From the NCBI GenBank assembly GCA_030280995.1, contig JASXTE010000002.1, positions 26,633,683-26,697,682 of the forward strand: a DNA stretch of 64,000 bases. The letters run 5' to 3'. The notes below the pieces were generated by a model. It had not been told where the DNA came from. It ran no database searches and was given only the letters and a program-made list of their open reading frames with translations. The position numbers and the translations under genes were made by a program. Each line of letters begins with the position of its first letter. The stretch's first letter is position 1. The DNA comes from Hemileia vastatrix (Eukaryota; Basidiomycota; Pucciniomycetes; Pucciniales; Zaghouaniaceae). Shown in pieces: positions 33,297 through 45,859 of the stretch.

Positions 33297-35832
33297 TATG
33301 GGAATTTATAAATATGTCAGGATGCCATTTGGACCAAAAAATTCTCCATCAGTGTTTCAGAAGCTAATGGATATAACATTCCATAATGAAATGATTGAAG
33401 GATGGTTAATGGTATACATTGATGACAACATAGTGTTCTCTTAAACTTTTGATGAACACTTAATCCATTTAAGGAAAGTATTTCAGAAAATGGATGAAAT
33501 AAAAATGACTCTTGCATTGAAAAAATGTAAATTTGGGTTTGAATCTTTAAAAGTGCTTGGTCATATTGTATCTGGCTTACAAATATGTGTAGACCAAAAT
33601 AAAGTGGCTGCAATAAAGAATATTGGCATTCCTCAAAATGTGAAGGATGTACAATCTTTTCTTGGAATGTGTGGTTATTATAGACAATATATTAAAAACT
33701 ACCAATTAATTGCTGCACCACTTACCACACTGATAAAGAAATCGGAAGCTTTCATTTGGAATAATGAAAGACAACAAGCTTTTGATAAGTTGAAAGAATT
33801 TTTAATGACAGCTCCTATCTTGGGATTACCAGATTTCCAATTACCTTTTGTATTATATACAGATGCAAGTTTTATTGGACTGGGCGCTGCTTTGCATCAA
33901 AAACAACTTATTTAAGGGAAAATATCAGAAGTAGTAATCTGCTATATTTCACGTACTCTAAGAAGTGGTGAATTGAAATAAGATGCTACTCAACTTGAAT
34001 GTTTGGCAGTAGTATAGGCTCTTGAAAAGCTACATTATTACCTTGAGGACCAAAAATTTGAGTTAATCACTGACTGTAGTGCAGTTAAATCACTCTTAAA
34101 CATGAAAACTCCTAATAGACACATGTTTAGATGGCAATTAGCTGTACAAGAATACAGAGGATGGATGACTATTACACATAGAGCAGGAACCTTGCACTCT
34201 AATGTAGATCTGTTATCTAGAGTACCTCTGCCTAATAATGATGATAATCCTGCTTATGTTCCTGAGTCAGAGATTATTAACATTTATGTCATTTATATTG
34301 TAGATCTTGAGGATGAATTTATGCAATCAATTCTTGATAATTATAATTCAGATCCTGACTTGAGTAAATTAACTACAATATTAAATGATCCATCTAATGC
34401 TTCAATGAATGTTTTAATAAAAACATTACCAATTAAGTATAAAGAGGCATTAGAAAAAGGAAAATTTTCCATTGAGGATGGTTTTATTTATTACAGGAAA
34501 AAATTAAGTAATGTAATTGTAATTCCCCCTTCAATGAAGGAGTTAACGTTAAGTATATTTCATGATGATATATTAGCAGGTCATTTTGACTACCATAAAA
34601 CATTAACCAGAGTAAAAAACATAGCTTAGAGGATTAACATGTCTGAGGATGTTCAGAAATATGTTGAAACATCTGATTCTTGTCAAAAATCTAAAAGATT
34701 AACAGGAAAAAGAGCTGGTTTATTACAACAAATTGAGAAACCAAAAGCTCCATGGGAAATCATTAACATGGACTTTGTAACAAGTTTTCCAATAGCAGGG
34801 CATAAGAGTTATAACTCCTGCTGGGTAATTGTAGATAGATTTTTAAAGATGTGTAAATTTATTCCTACCCACAAAGAGGTTTCTGCAAAGGACTTAGCTT
34901 TTTTATGGTGGACACAAATGTTAAATACAGCAGGTTTCCCCAAAGCAATAGTTTCTGACAGAGATCTTAAATTTACTTCTGAGTTCTGGACGTCACTTAT
35001 GGATGTTTCAGGTTGTCAATTAAAATTTTCTACAGCACATCATCCACAAACTGATGGGCTAGCAGAGAGAATGATACAAACCTTAGAAGATATGATAAAA
35101 AGATACTGTGCTTTTGGTCTTAATTTTAAAGACAATTACAAATTCACGCATGATTGGGTAACACTTATCCCAGGTTTAGAATTTGCATATAATAGTACAG
35201 TACATTCTGTCACTGGCAAAAAGCCATTTGAGTTATGGTTGGGTTATGTACATTATACCCCTGCTAAAACTCTTAATTAGTTACCTAGATTGGATATCCA
35301 TCCAGGTACTAAATCTTTTCTTCAGATGCAGGAATTATGCAGAAAACATGCTCAAGAATGTATAAATAAGGCTTTTGAGTATGAAAAGAAAAGATGGGAT
35401 AAAGACCATAAAGAAAAAATGTTCAAAGAGGGTGATGAAGTCCTTATTTCAACGCTACATTTAGATTTAAATGGTAATGTTAAATTGAAGGATCCATTCA
35501 TTGGACCATTTGTAGTTAAAAAGATGGTTGGTAATAATGCTGTTGAGGTTATTCTATATGCACCATATGATAGAAAACATCCAGTATTTCCTATTTCTCT
35601 TATAAAACCATACCATTCTAATGATACTGCTCTATTTCCAAGAAGATCATGAAGGCATAAACAGCAACCTGAAGCAATAGTTGAAAAGGCAGAAATTGAA
35701 AAGATACTTAAAAAGAGACACCTTAATAAAGAAAAGGGAGTTGAGTATCTATTAAGCTTTAAAATAAAGTGGATTCCAGAAAATGAAATCTCTGATCTTT
35801 AAAATCTCTTGAAAAAATTTAAATCTAAGTAA
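33297..35832 (+). pseudogene. D2 RT palm, RNase H and integrase, second copy
   Basis: It is the offset-7,284 copy of 26013-28548, carrying the same nonsense codons and the same amino-acid losses. It adds no independent evidence of function. Confidence 0.88.
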
Positions 35833-35958
35833 TACTGTTCATTCAGTATATGTATTATAAAATTTATTTTTTATTTTATTTTATTTTATTATTTCACTCC
35901 TTAGTTTTAATTAAAATGTCTTAACATTTTTTTTATTGTTTTTTTTGGGGTGAGGGAG

Positions 35959-37137
35959 TGTCAGCCTAAATATCCTTAGGACTGAGTATTTCTCATGCTT
36001 AAAATAAGATAACCTTAAGTAGATTAAGCTTATATCTTAAAAATAAAGTTAAAATAATAATATATATTATTTTATTATATATATATATGTAAATATTATT
36101 CTATTATATAACTTATAATAGTTTAAATAGCTTATCCATGGCCTAATAATACTTATTAAGGTGTTAATGGAGTCATAATATACTTATCTTAAGTGATATG
36201 AAGTAATTATTGACATACATAAGCTTATATGTATACATAAATCTCATATTCAGTGAAATATGCAGTATATTATGTATATTTAGGTATATAAGTGGGTTTT
36301 AGCCCCTTAATAGCCTATAACCTTTGTTTTTCTGCTTATTTTAGGTCATATGGACAAAATAAGTGGACTCACAACGCCTACAGAAGCATAGACACCTATA
36401 TCAGGCGCATACACCCAGTTTGGACAACTCAAATTACTTCCTTGGATGGTTATTCACGGATTTATGGGTTGGAAAGATGTTTTTGGGTTAATGTGGATTC
36501 TTGGAGATTTTATTGGGGGCTTGGACATTTTATTTTTTTCCATTATTTGCTTTTAGTTTCATTAAATCTCTTTTTGATTATTTATTTTACCTGTTTCTTT
36601 ATGGTATCTGCTTTATCTGGGTTTTCTATTTATGGTATGGATCAGTGTTATTATTAATAGTGATGGAGGGTCCTTACTGGAGGTCTGGGTGTTGAAACTG
36701 CTTGAAGTGGACGCCATGGGGAGGTGGTGGGCCCTCACAGTGCTGTAATTGCCGGGGATAGCAGTGACATCATCTGGATTGAAGGTCTGTGCGCTCCAGT
36801 GGATTTGGGTATAAGTAAGGAGGGATTTTGACGGTAATTTATCATCATTCAATTACTAAAACTCCAACAAAAAATATTATACAATTATTAACCTTTAGAA
36901 ATATATTTTAAAGCCACTATAAATTGATTTTATCTTTATATAAAGCTATAACTATATTTTATACATCTATTTTCCACCACTAGCACGCACTTAAATCTAA
37001 GTATTGTGAGTTTAACTTGAGTATATATATTCTATTAGTCTTCCCCTGAAGTTTAATCACTAAATCATTTATCAATAAGTAGTAGAACCATAAATAAAAA
37101 CTATTATATCATACCTATACACTAGACTATACTGACA
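35959..37137 (+). repeat. 3' LTR of D2 (1,179 bp)
   Basis: It begins TGTCAGCC after the polypurine tract (35947-35958) and ends CTGACA at 37137, followed by the outer AGTTC duplication and D1 gag. Confidence 0.9.
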
Positions 37138-39511
37138 AGTTCACAGGATAGTGAGAGAATTGAAAAGGAAGACATGGAATATTTTAACAATAATCCAACT
37201 GTCCATAGAATTGTTTCATCATTGTGGGATAGAATGACTGATTTTGAGGAACAGAAAATTAAGCTCACTAGTGATACAATTTCATCCTTGACATTGAACA
37301 TTTCTCAATTAGCAACACATAACAAAGAATTAGAGAAAGAACATTTGTCTCTAACTCTTAAATATGATTCATTGAGTAATAAATATAATGAACTTTTAAA
37401 CAAATTCTGTGAGTTAGAAAAATTGTATGAAACACATTTATTGAAAACTGAATCAAGAACTAAGTTATCTTTTGCCCAGACAAATCAAAGTGTCTCTAAG
37501 CTGCTACAAAGATTAACTAAAGTTGAGATTGAAACTGCCAATCTACTAATGAACCAGGATAATCATAAGTATAATCAATATAATAATAATCCTTTCATTG
37601 GCAAAAGTGAGTCTCATTCCTTCCCTATACCACCACAATTAAAGCCATCTGGTGGTCGTGTCAAATCTGAAAATGTAAGTCACAAATACGTACAGGAGGA
37701 AATACAAGACCATTTATCAAAAGTGAATGAGTTTTTGAATTTACCTAAGCTTAGTGAGATAAAATCCAATCAGAAAAACTGGCCTAAGATAGATCAGTAC
37801 CCAACTTATGATGGGGAAGCCAGCTCTGATTGGCAACATTTTATTCAAAGAATTGACAACTTGAAATTCTCATATAAGTTATCAGATGATGAAATAACAT
37901 CAAATTTAATTTCTTTATTTAAGGATGTTGCTTTATTATGGTTTATAGCTGTATTGAGTGAGGTTAAAAATTACTCTTGGGCTGAATGGAAACAACTTAT
38001 TGAAAAACAATTTGGAGGTTCTAAATTCAGGCTTACTCAGCAGAGACTTTATGAAAATACTAGTTATAATCTGTTGAATGGTGACAAACCTATGGTATTT
38101 TTAATGAATTCAAATAAAATAAAAAACCATTGAGCCTCATATGGATTTTAACTTATGGAAAGATAAGATAATATATAAAGTACCTATATCTTTCAGAGAC
38201 ATTGTTGTAGCTAGAATATTAAATGTTACTGAATATTCTGACTATATTAATATTTTCAATGAAATATTATTAAACCATAAGTATGAGTCAAGGTATTCCA
38301 CTTATAAACAAAATTTTGAACCTGTAAAAATTCAGCATTCAAAAACACTTCAGGAGAAGCAGAAAAAACCTACTGCACCTGTAGTATCTAAAAAGTATGA
38401 AACAAATACTTGTTATAAGTGTAACAAACCTTGGGTCAAAGGTCACAAATGTGAGAAAAACATAAATATTGTTGAAAATCAACGTGAATCTGAAACTGAA
38501 ACTGAAAAAAGTAAAGAATCAAGTGATTATGACATCAATATCTCATATAGTGAAGAAAATGAAGTATGTATGTTGGAAGATGATTTGTCCATCTTTGAAA
38601 ATCCAATATTAAATATGGACTCAAAAGAATATTTAATGAATTTTGAAGATGCTGGAATCATTAAGGATATACAAGCTGATAACTTTAGAATGACACCTAT
38701 CACTGTTCCAGCTATCATTTCTGGTGAAAATGTTAATATAGTACTGGTCACAGGAGCTGCTGGTTCTGTTGTTTCCACTAATACATTACAGAAAATTGAT
38801 AATGAATATAAGTTTAAGCTTGAACCACTTCAAAATAAAAATTGGAGAGTTTTTGGATCAGTACTACACCCCATTGGTGAATACAAAGCTGCTGCTTTCT
38901 TTAAACATCAACATGGTTATGCAAGAGTAACTTGTGACTTTGTAGTAATGGATAATACTAATTGTAGTAACTGTTTTATCATTGGAAATGATATTCTGAC
39001 TAAGTTTGGTGTAAAATTGGACCCTGCTAATAACAATTTTACAATTGGCATGAATGGTAAGAGGAAATTTAAAATAAATTATTTTAACACAGTCTTACAC
39101 ATTGAGTCAGTAACAAATTCCCTGTCTAATGGAAGAGAATCCTATGAGATGGAACTTCTGGAAACAGAAATTTCAAAAGCATCATTTGGCACTCAGATAA
39201 GTGAAGCTGAGAAAAAAAATATTTTGGACTTATATAAAGCATTTCCAATGGCTTTTGCACATGGTACAAATAAACTCGCTCTTATAAAAGATCATGAGAT
39301 GAAAATTGGTTTAACCTGTGATATGGATAATATTCCTGCTAGTCTTAAAAAGAAACCATACCCTGCTTCACCAATGAAGAGGAAAGACATAGAGGATAAT
39401 TTTAAGATGTTATTAAAAATGAACATTCTTGAGAAGGTTGAAACTACACCAAAATATTGTGTAATATCACCAGTGCTAATTTCTTATGAACAAGATAAAG
39501 CAAGACTGTGA
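37138..39511 (+). pseudogene. D1 gag (remainder) and protease to early RT
   Basis: It continues D1 after the D2 insertion. 37174-38133 holds the coiled coil and gag domain; a small deletion near 38120 shifts frame. 38141-39511 has an intact zinc knuckle CYKCNKPWVKGHKC, the protease with the VTGAAGS change, and RT up to QDKARL, where TGC has become TGA. It is more diverged from D5 than D2 is. Confidence 0.85.
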
Positions 39512-42243
39512 GGTGATTTTAGAGAATTAAAAACATTTACAGTAGATGATATTTATCCCTTGCCAAGGATTGACTCTATACATGCTACCCTTAAAGGTGC
39601 TAAGTATATAAGTTGCCTAGATGGAAATAAAGGGTACCATCAAAATCCTGTTGAAAAGAATTCACAGAACTTTTTGTTGATAACAACACATATGGGAATT
39701 TATAAATATGTCAGGATGCCATTTGGACCAAAAAATGCTCCGTCTGTATTTCAGAAGTTAATCAATATAACATTCCATAATGAAATGATTGAAGGATGGT
39801 TAATGGTGTACATTGATGACATCATAGTGTTTTCTAAAACATATGATGAACACTTAATCCATTTAAAGAAGGTATTTCAAAAAATCGATGAAATAAAAAT
39901 GACCTTTGCATTGAAAAAATGTAAATTTGGGTTTGAATCTTTAAAAGTGCTTGGTCATATTGTATTTGGCTTACAAATATGTGTAGACAAAAATAAGGTG
40001 GCTGCAATAAAGAATATTGGCATTCCTCAAAATTTAAAGAATTTACAATCTTTTCTTGGCATGTGTGGTTATTATAGACAATATATAAAAAACTACCAAT
40101 TAATTGCTGCACCATTGACCACACTGATAAAGAAATCAGAATCTTTCATTTTGAATAATGAAAGACAACAGGCTTTTGACAAGTTGAAAGAATTTTTGAT
40201 GACAGCTACTATCTTGGGATTACCAGATTTCCAATTACCTTTTGTATTATATACAGATGCAAGTTTTATTGGTCTGGGTGCTTCTTTGCATCAAAAACAA
40301 CTTATTGAAGGAAAAATGTCAGAAGTAGTAATCTGCTATATTTGACGTACTCTGAGAAGTAGTGAATTGAAATATGGTGCTACTCAACTCGAATGTTTGG
40401 CAGTAGTATTGGCTCTTGAGAAGCTACATTATTACCTTGAAGACCAAAAATTTGAGTTAATAACTGACTGTAGTGCAGTAAAGTCACTTTTAAACAAGAA
40501 AATTCTTAATAGACACATGTTTATATGGCAATTAGCTGTACAAGAATACAGAGGACAGATGACTATTACACATAGAGCAGAAACCTTGCACTCTAATGTA
40601 GATCTGTTATCTAGAGTACCTCTGCCTAATAATGATGATAATCCTGCTTATGTTCCTGAGTCAGATATTATTAAAATTTATGTCATTTATATTGTAGATC
40701 TTGAGGATGAATTTACGCAATAAATTCTTGATAATTATGATTCAGATCCTGACTTGAGTAAACTCACTACAATATTAAATCATCCATCTAATGCTTCAAT
40801 GAATGTTTTAATAAAAACATTACCAAATAAGTATAAATAGGAATTAGAAAAAGGAAAATTTTCCATTGAGCATGGTTTTATATATTACAGGAAAAAATTA
40901 AGTAATATAATTGTAATTTCCCCTTCAATGAAGGATTTAATTTTAAGTATATGTCATGATGATATATTAGCAGGTCATTTTGAATTCCATAAAACATTAA
41001 CCAGATTAAAAAACACAGCTTGGTGGATTAACATGTCTGATGATGTTCAAAAATATGTTGAGACGTGTGATTCTTGTCAAAAATCTAAAAGATTAACAGG
41101 CAAAAGAGCTGGTTTATTACAACAAATTAAGCAACCCAAATCTCCATGGGAAATGGTTAACATGGACTTTGTAACAGGTTTTACAATAGCAGGGCATAAG
41201 ATTTATAACTCCTGCTTGGTAGTTGTTGATAGATTTACAAAAATGTGTAAGTTTATTCCTACTCATAAAGAGGTTTCTGAAAAGGACTTAGATTTTTTAT
41301 GGTGGACACAAATGTTAAATATAGCAGGTTTCCCCAAAGCAATAGTTTCTGAAAGAGATCCTAAATTTACTTCTGAGTTCTGGACATCACTTATGGATGT
41401 TTCAGGGTGTCAATTAAAACTTTCTACAGCACAACATCCACAAACTGATGGGCTAGCAGAAAGAATGATACAAACTTTAGAAGATATGATAAGAAGATAT
41501 TGTGCTTTTGGTCTTAACTTTAAAGAAAGTGATAAATTCACACATGATTGGGTAACCCTTATCCCAGGTTTAGAATTTGCATACAATAGTACAGTACATT
41601 CTGTCACATGCAAAAAACCATTTGAGTAATGGTTGGGTTATGTACATAATACCCCTTCTAAAACTCTTAATAAACTACCTAGATTGGATATCCATCCAGG
41701 TACTAAGTTTTTTCTTCATATGCAAGAATTATGCAGAAAACATGCTCAAGAATGTATAAATAAGTCATTTGAGTATGAGAAAAAAAGATGGGATAAAGCC
41801 AATAAAAAACAAATGCTCAAAGAGGGTGATGAAGTCCATATTTCTACACTACATTTAAATTTAAATGGCAATGTTAAATTGAAGAATCCAGTCATTGGAC
41901 CATTTTTAGTAAAAAAGATGGTTGGTAACAATGCTGTTGAGGTTATTCTATATGCAACATATGATAGAAAACATCCAGTATTTCCTATATCTCTTATAAA
42001 ACCACACCATTCTAATGATACTGCTCTATTTCCAAGAAGATCAGGAAGGCATAAACAGAAACCTGAAGAAATAGTTGAAAAGGCAGAAATTGAAAAGATA
42101 CTTAAATAGAGACACCTTACAAAAGAAAAGGGAGCTGAGTATCTATTAAGATTTAAAAAAAATCAAGTGAGTATGACCAGTGGATTCCATAAAATGAAAT
42201 CTCTGATCTTGAAAACTTCTTGAAAAAATTTAAATCAAAATAA
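39512..42243 (+). pseudogene. D1 RT, RNase H and integrase
   Basis: RT carries an intact YIDDIIVFSKT and lacks the MITE insertion found in D2. RNase H motifs TDASFIGLG and ITDCSAVKSLL are present. Integrase keeps CDSCQKSKR, MDFVTGF and GLAERMIQ, but the second Asp is in SERDPKF (SDRD elsewhere). Stops lie at about 40344, 40721, 40838 (shared with D5), 41627 and 42107. The tail is a degraded chromodomain. Confidence 0.85.
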
Positions 42244-42363
42244 TACTGTTTATTCAGTATATGTATTATAGAAAATTTAAAAAAATTATTTTTCTATTTT
42301 ACTCCTTACTATAAATTATAATTTCTTAATATTTTTTTTATTGTTTTTTTTTGGGTTAGAGAG

Positions 42364-43519
42364 TATCAGCCTCGATATCCCTAGGACTGAGTATTTCTTA
42401 TACTTAAAATAAGATAACCTTAAGTACATTAAGCTTATATCTTAAAAATAAGGTTAAAACAATTATATATATGATTATAGTACATATATATATAATTATT
42501 ACACTATTATATAACTTATAGTAGTTTAAATAGCTTATCCATAGCCTAATAATACTTATTAAGTTTTTAATGGAGTCATAATATACTTATCTTTAGTGAT
42601 ATTAAGTAAGTATTGACATACATAAGCTTAAATGTATACATAAAGCTCATATTCAGTGAAATATGCAGTACATTATGTATATTTAGGTCTATAAGTGGGT
42701 TTTAGCCTCTTAATAGCCTATAACCTTTGTTTTTCTGCTTATTTAAGGTCATATAGACAAAATCAGTGGATTCACAACGCCTAAAGAAGCATAGACATTT
42801 TTATCAGGCGCATACACTCAGTTTGGACAACTTAATCTGCTTCCTTAGATGGATATTCACGGATTTATGGGTTGGGAGGTCATTTCTGGGTTAATGTGGA
42901 TGCTTGGGGATGTTATTGGGGGCTTGGACATTTCATTTTTTTCTTTATATGCTTTGGGTTTCATTAAATCTCTTTTGGATTGCTTATTTTACCTTTTTCT
43001 TTATGGTATCCGCTTTTATCTGGATTTTCTAATTATGTTTTGGGTCTGTATTATCATTAATTGTGATGGAGGGTCCTTACTGGAGGTCTGAGTGTTGAAT
43101 CTGCTTAAAGTGGACGCCATGGGGAGGTGTTGGGCCCTCACAGTTCTGTAATTGCCAGGGATAGCAGTGACATCATCTGGATTGAAGGTTTGTGCACTCC
43201 AGGGGATTTTGACGGTTATTTATCATCAATTACTTACTAAATTTAAATCAAACACTTCAATACAATTATTAACATTTAGAAATATATTATAAAGCATATT
43301 ATAAGTTGATATTATCACTATATAAGCTATAACTATATTCTATTTATCTATTTTCCACCACTAAGCACACATTTAAATTCAAGTATGGTGAGTTTTATTT
43401 GAGTATAACTATTTAATTTGTCTTCCCCTGAGGTTTAATCACTAAATAAATTATCAATAAATAGTAGGACCATAAATAAACACTATTATATCATACTTAA
43501 ATACTAGACTATACTGACA
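42364..43519 (+). repeat. 3' LTR of D1 (1,156 bp)
   Basis: It starts TATCAGCCTCGATATCC, a decayed form of TGTCAGCC, after a degenerate purine tract (42353-42363), and ends CTGACA. The element C gag frame starts immediately after. Confidence 0.85.
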
Positions 43520-44667
43520 ACTTTAGTGATGCTAATGCGTCTTTACCTTGGTTTTGTGAAGAGTTAGCGCCAGAAGTTAAAGACTGGGCAAAAAGGTGCT
43601 TGGATAAAAAAGGAAAACTGGTTAAAAAAAGGGATGGAAGTTATAAGTACCCTGGATTAAAAGAAGTGGAAATGGAGGTGGAAGCTGAAATGAAGTTGCG
43701 TCAAGTTGAGCATCGCACAGCTAAGGTTGCTTTGGATAATGAGGAGATGAATGAAAATGCGTCTGGTGTACAATTGCCTCCTCAGATTTTGTCACCTAAA
43801 TTTAAATTTTTTACTAAGGAGCCAGACTCAGTTATGGTAAGGATTGATGAGTTGGAGAAAAAGATAATTGAAGCGGCAAAGGCGAAAGAATTGTTTAGGC
43901 CCAAGAGTTCTCCTCAACCTTCGCGTTTTTCTGCTATGGTGTTCTATTATTGTAAGAAAGAGGGGCATACTAGGATGAGGTGTAATGCGCTTCAAAGGGA
44001 TAAAGAGGAAAAGGTACTTTACATGGACGGCACTATGCTTATGCTTGAAGATGGCACTAAGCTTGTTAAAGACAAGGATCAAGGGATGCAAGCCATGGTC
44101 ATCAATAATATTAATAGAAATTCTATGGAAGGCAGGTCAAACAAGGGAAAAAAGCCTGAGATTAAAGAAAAAGGCAAGGATACAAAGTCAGTCAATTTTG
44201 CAGTTACATGCGCAGTGCTGAACTTTAAAGTAAATGAGGGAGCAGTTGCAGAGCCACTTACCGCAGTGCGCTTGGTAATGTTTGCAGCTAAGCACAAGAA
44301 AATGGACCCACCTACAATTACTAGGCCAAGAAGGACTGGCTCTAGGTATGCAAATCCAGAGAATATGGAGGAAGCAGGGTATGCTACTAGAGAGAATACA
44401 CCTGCGCCTATGGAGGATGTTGAAATGGATGGTATGGAACCAGGTGGTTATGATGTGGATCACCAGGTAGAAGATCAAACGGCAATGTTGGAGGAGTCAG
44501 AGGTAGTACAGCAAAGAGCGGTACCTGCTGAAGGAATGCCAGGAGCAAGGCACAATACTCCAAAGAACCCACCTGGAAGATTGAAAGTTGGTGCAAAGGC
44601 AACTCAACCTAAATGGAGAATGCAGCGTCCGGTTCACTCTGTTTTCCTAAAGCGGCCAAGGATTTAG
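43520..44667 (+). pseudogene. Element C Gag, C-terminal part
   Basis: The frame is open from the D1 LTR edge. Its zinc knuckle, FYYCKKEGHTRMRC, has Phe where the first Cys should be (TTC for TGC), so zinc binding is probably lost. Acidic low-complexity sequence follows, as in element A. It overlaps the protease frame (44613) in a different phase; in A the two are one frame, so a small indel is likely. Confidence 0.82.
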
Positions 44668-45248
44668 TTGCGCAATGTTTGAATACTACAGTCTCTGTTC
44701 CATTGGGGATGCTGACAGAAGTAGTGTCGGATGTAGCAAATGGAATTGTCGATAAGTGCAGGAATCAAAGGATTGCTAATTGCGCTGAGATTGATGTTGA
44801 ACAGCAGACATTTCAGCTGGTCGTTGGAAAACCTAGGGTGCCACATTATGCAGGACCCTTAGGGTATTTAACAATTACTGTAAATGGTAAGCAAATTAAA
44901 GCATTAGTGGATACAGGTTCACAAATCAACTTAGTGTCAGTAGATGATTCGGTGGAGTTAGATCTTCCTGTTAAAGATGGTGAGGGTACTGTTGCAGGAA
45001 CTGGTGGAGGTAGGTTTCCTGTTATAGTTGTAGCAGATTATGTATGCACTAGAGTTGCGGGAGCAAAGAGGGATATACATTTTTATGTTCCAATGGGTGT
45101 AGTAAAACCAGTTTTCGGCACGCCATTTTTAATGGATTATTCTGCAACTATAGATTATTGTTTGAATAAGACTATTGGAATAAGGATTATGGGTGATGAT
45201 GGTGTTCCAGTAACAGCGGTCTTAGTAGCACCCAAGGATGGTGGATGA
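44613..45248 (+). pseudogene. Element C protease
   Basis: The retropepsin motif LVDTGSQINLVS with HYAGPLGYLTITVNGKQIKA before it and FGTPFLMDYSATI after it parallels the element A protease (DSGSQINL). It would process the polyprotein in the particle. It ends at a TGA at 45246; no slippery heptamer like that of A is recognisable there. Confidence 0.85.
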
Positions 45249-45859
45249 GAAACTAAGTACTCTGGAGCTGCGCAGTTAGAGAAAGAAAGAGAGTTTTATG
45301 AGGAAGTCTCAGATGACGAGATAGGGCGACTTCCAGGAAGGCGCCAAAATTTTCATTAGGGACTGGCATTTTATGTGTTACTATCTCCCAGAATGAGAGG
45401 AGCCCGGATAGTGACCAGTCAGTCCAACAAGAAGGGATACGTAAAGCGGTACTTCATAGGTGTCTTGGGAATACTACTGTAGAATGTATTATACCTAAGC
45501 TTTTTAATTTCTTTGATTACGGATATTGTTATATTTATATTAAAAAGAAAAGACAAAAACAGGATTTAGGTGCAACCCATAGTTATATTAAAAAGAGTTT
45601 TATTTTAATTAATGAAGAAAGCAGCAAGAGCTGTTTTGCATCAAAGTATAAACCAGTAGCTGTTAAGGTGAAACCAGTGAATGTAGCGATTCCTGATTTT
45701 AATCCTCCTTTGCAGAGGCCAGAGCTGTCTAGGAATCTTTATGATACCCCTTTAACAAAGTTTCTGCCTGATTTTGCGCCTACTAGTAATATTACGATGG
45801 AAAGGCTTCAGATGGTTAATTTTGGACCAGAGGATTGGTAATCACAGGAAGAAAAGAAG
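45249..45859 (+). pseudogene. Element C degraded N-terminal region of Pol
   Basis: No frame stays open, but from about 45645 the translation parallels the element A segment before RT (RPELSRNLYDTPL, then MERLQMVNFGPEDW, compare RPRLSRDPYESPL and ERLGVVNFGPDGW). A TAA at 45839 breaks it. The first 400 bases show no recognisable match. Confidence 0.6.

Larger units (their letters stand above)
20123..37137 (+). mobile_element. Ty3/Gypsy element D2 with internal 7,284-bp tandem duplication
   Basis: The outer borders are an LTR start TGTCAG at 20123 and an LTR end CTGACA at 37137, flanked by AGTTC (20118-20122 and 37138-37142). Inside is one 5' LTR, then two near-identical copies of gag-pol plus 3' LTR with an offset of exactly 7,284. 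AGTTC also appears at the internal junction (29854-29858), as expected if the exchange used the D1 gag remnant. Confidence 0.88.
22603..37170 (+). repeat. Tandem duplication, two units of 7,284 bp
   Basis: Unit 1 is about 22603-29886 and unit 2 about 29887-37170. All recognisable landmarks recur at exactly +7,284, with one base difference seen at 29552/36836. The unit boundaries fall in the same gag sequence (GAGAGAATTGAAAAGGA), present in both D2 and D1, which points to unequal homologous exchange between the two nested gag genes. Confidence 0.9.
18228..43519 (+). mobile_element. Ty3/Gypsy element D1, split by nested element D2
   Basis: The parts are a 5'-truncated LTR (18228-18850), leader and gag start (18851-20122), then D2 inserted at AGTTC, then the rest of gag and pol (37138-42243) and the 3' LTR (42364-43519). 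D1 itself lies within the gag of element C, whose open frame begins immediately after 43519. It is the older D copy: its LTR ends have decayed (TATCAGCC start, CTGAAA end) and pol has many stops. Confidence 0.85.
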
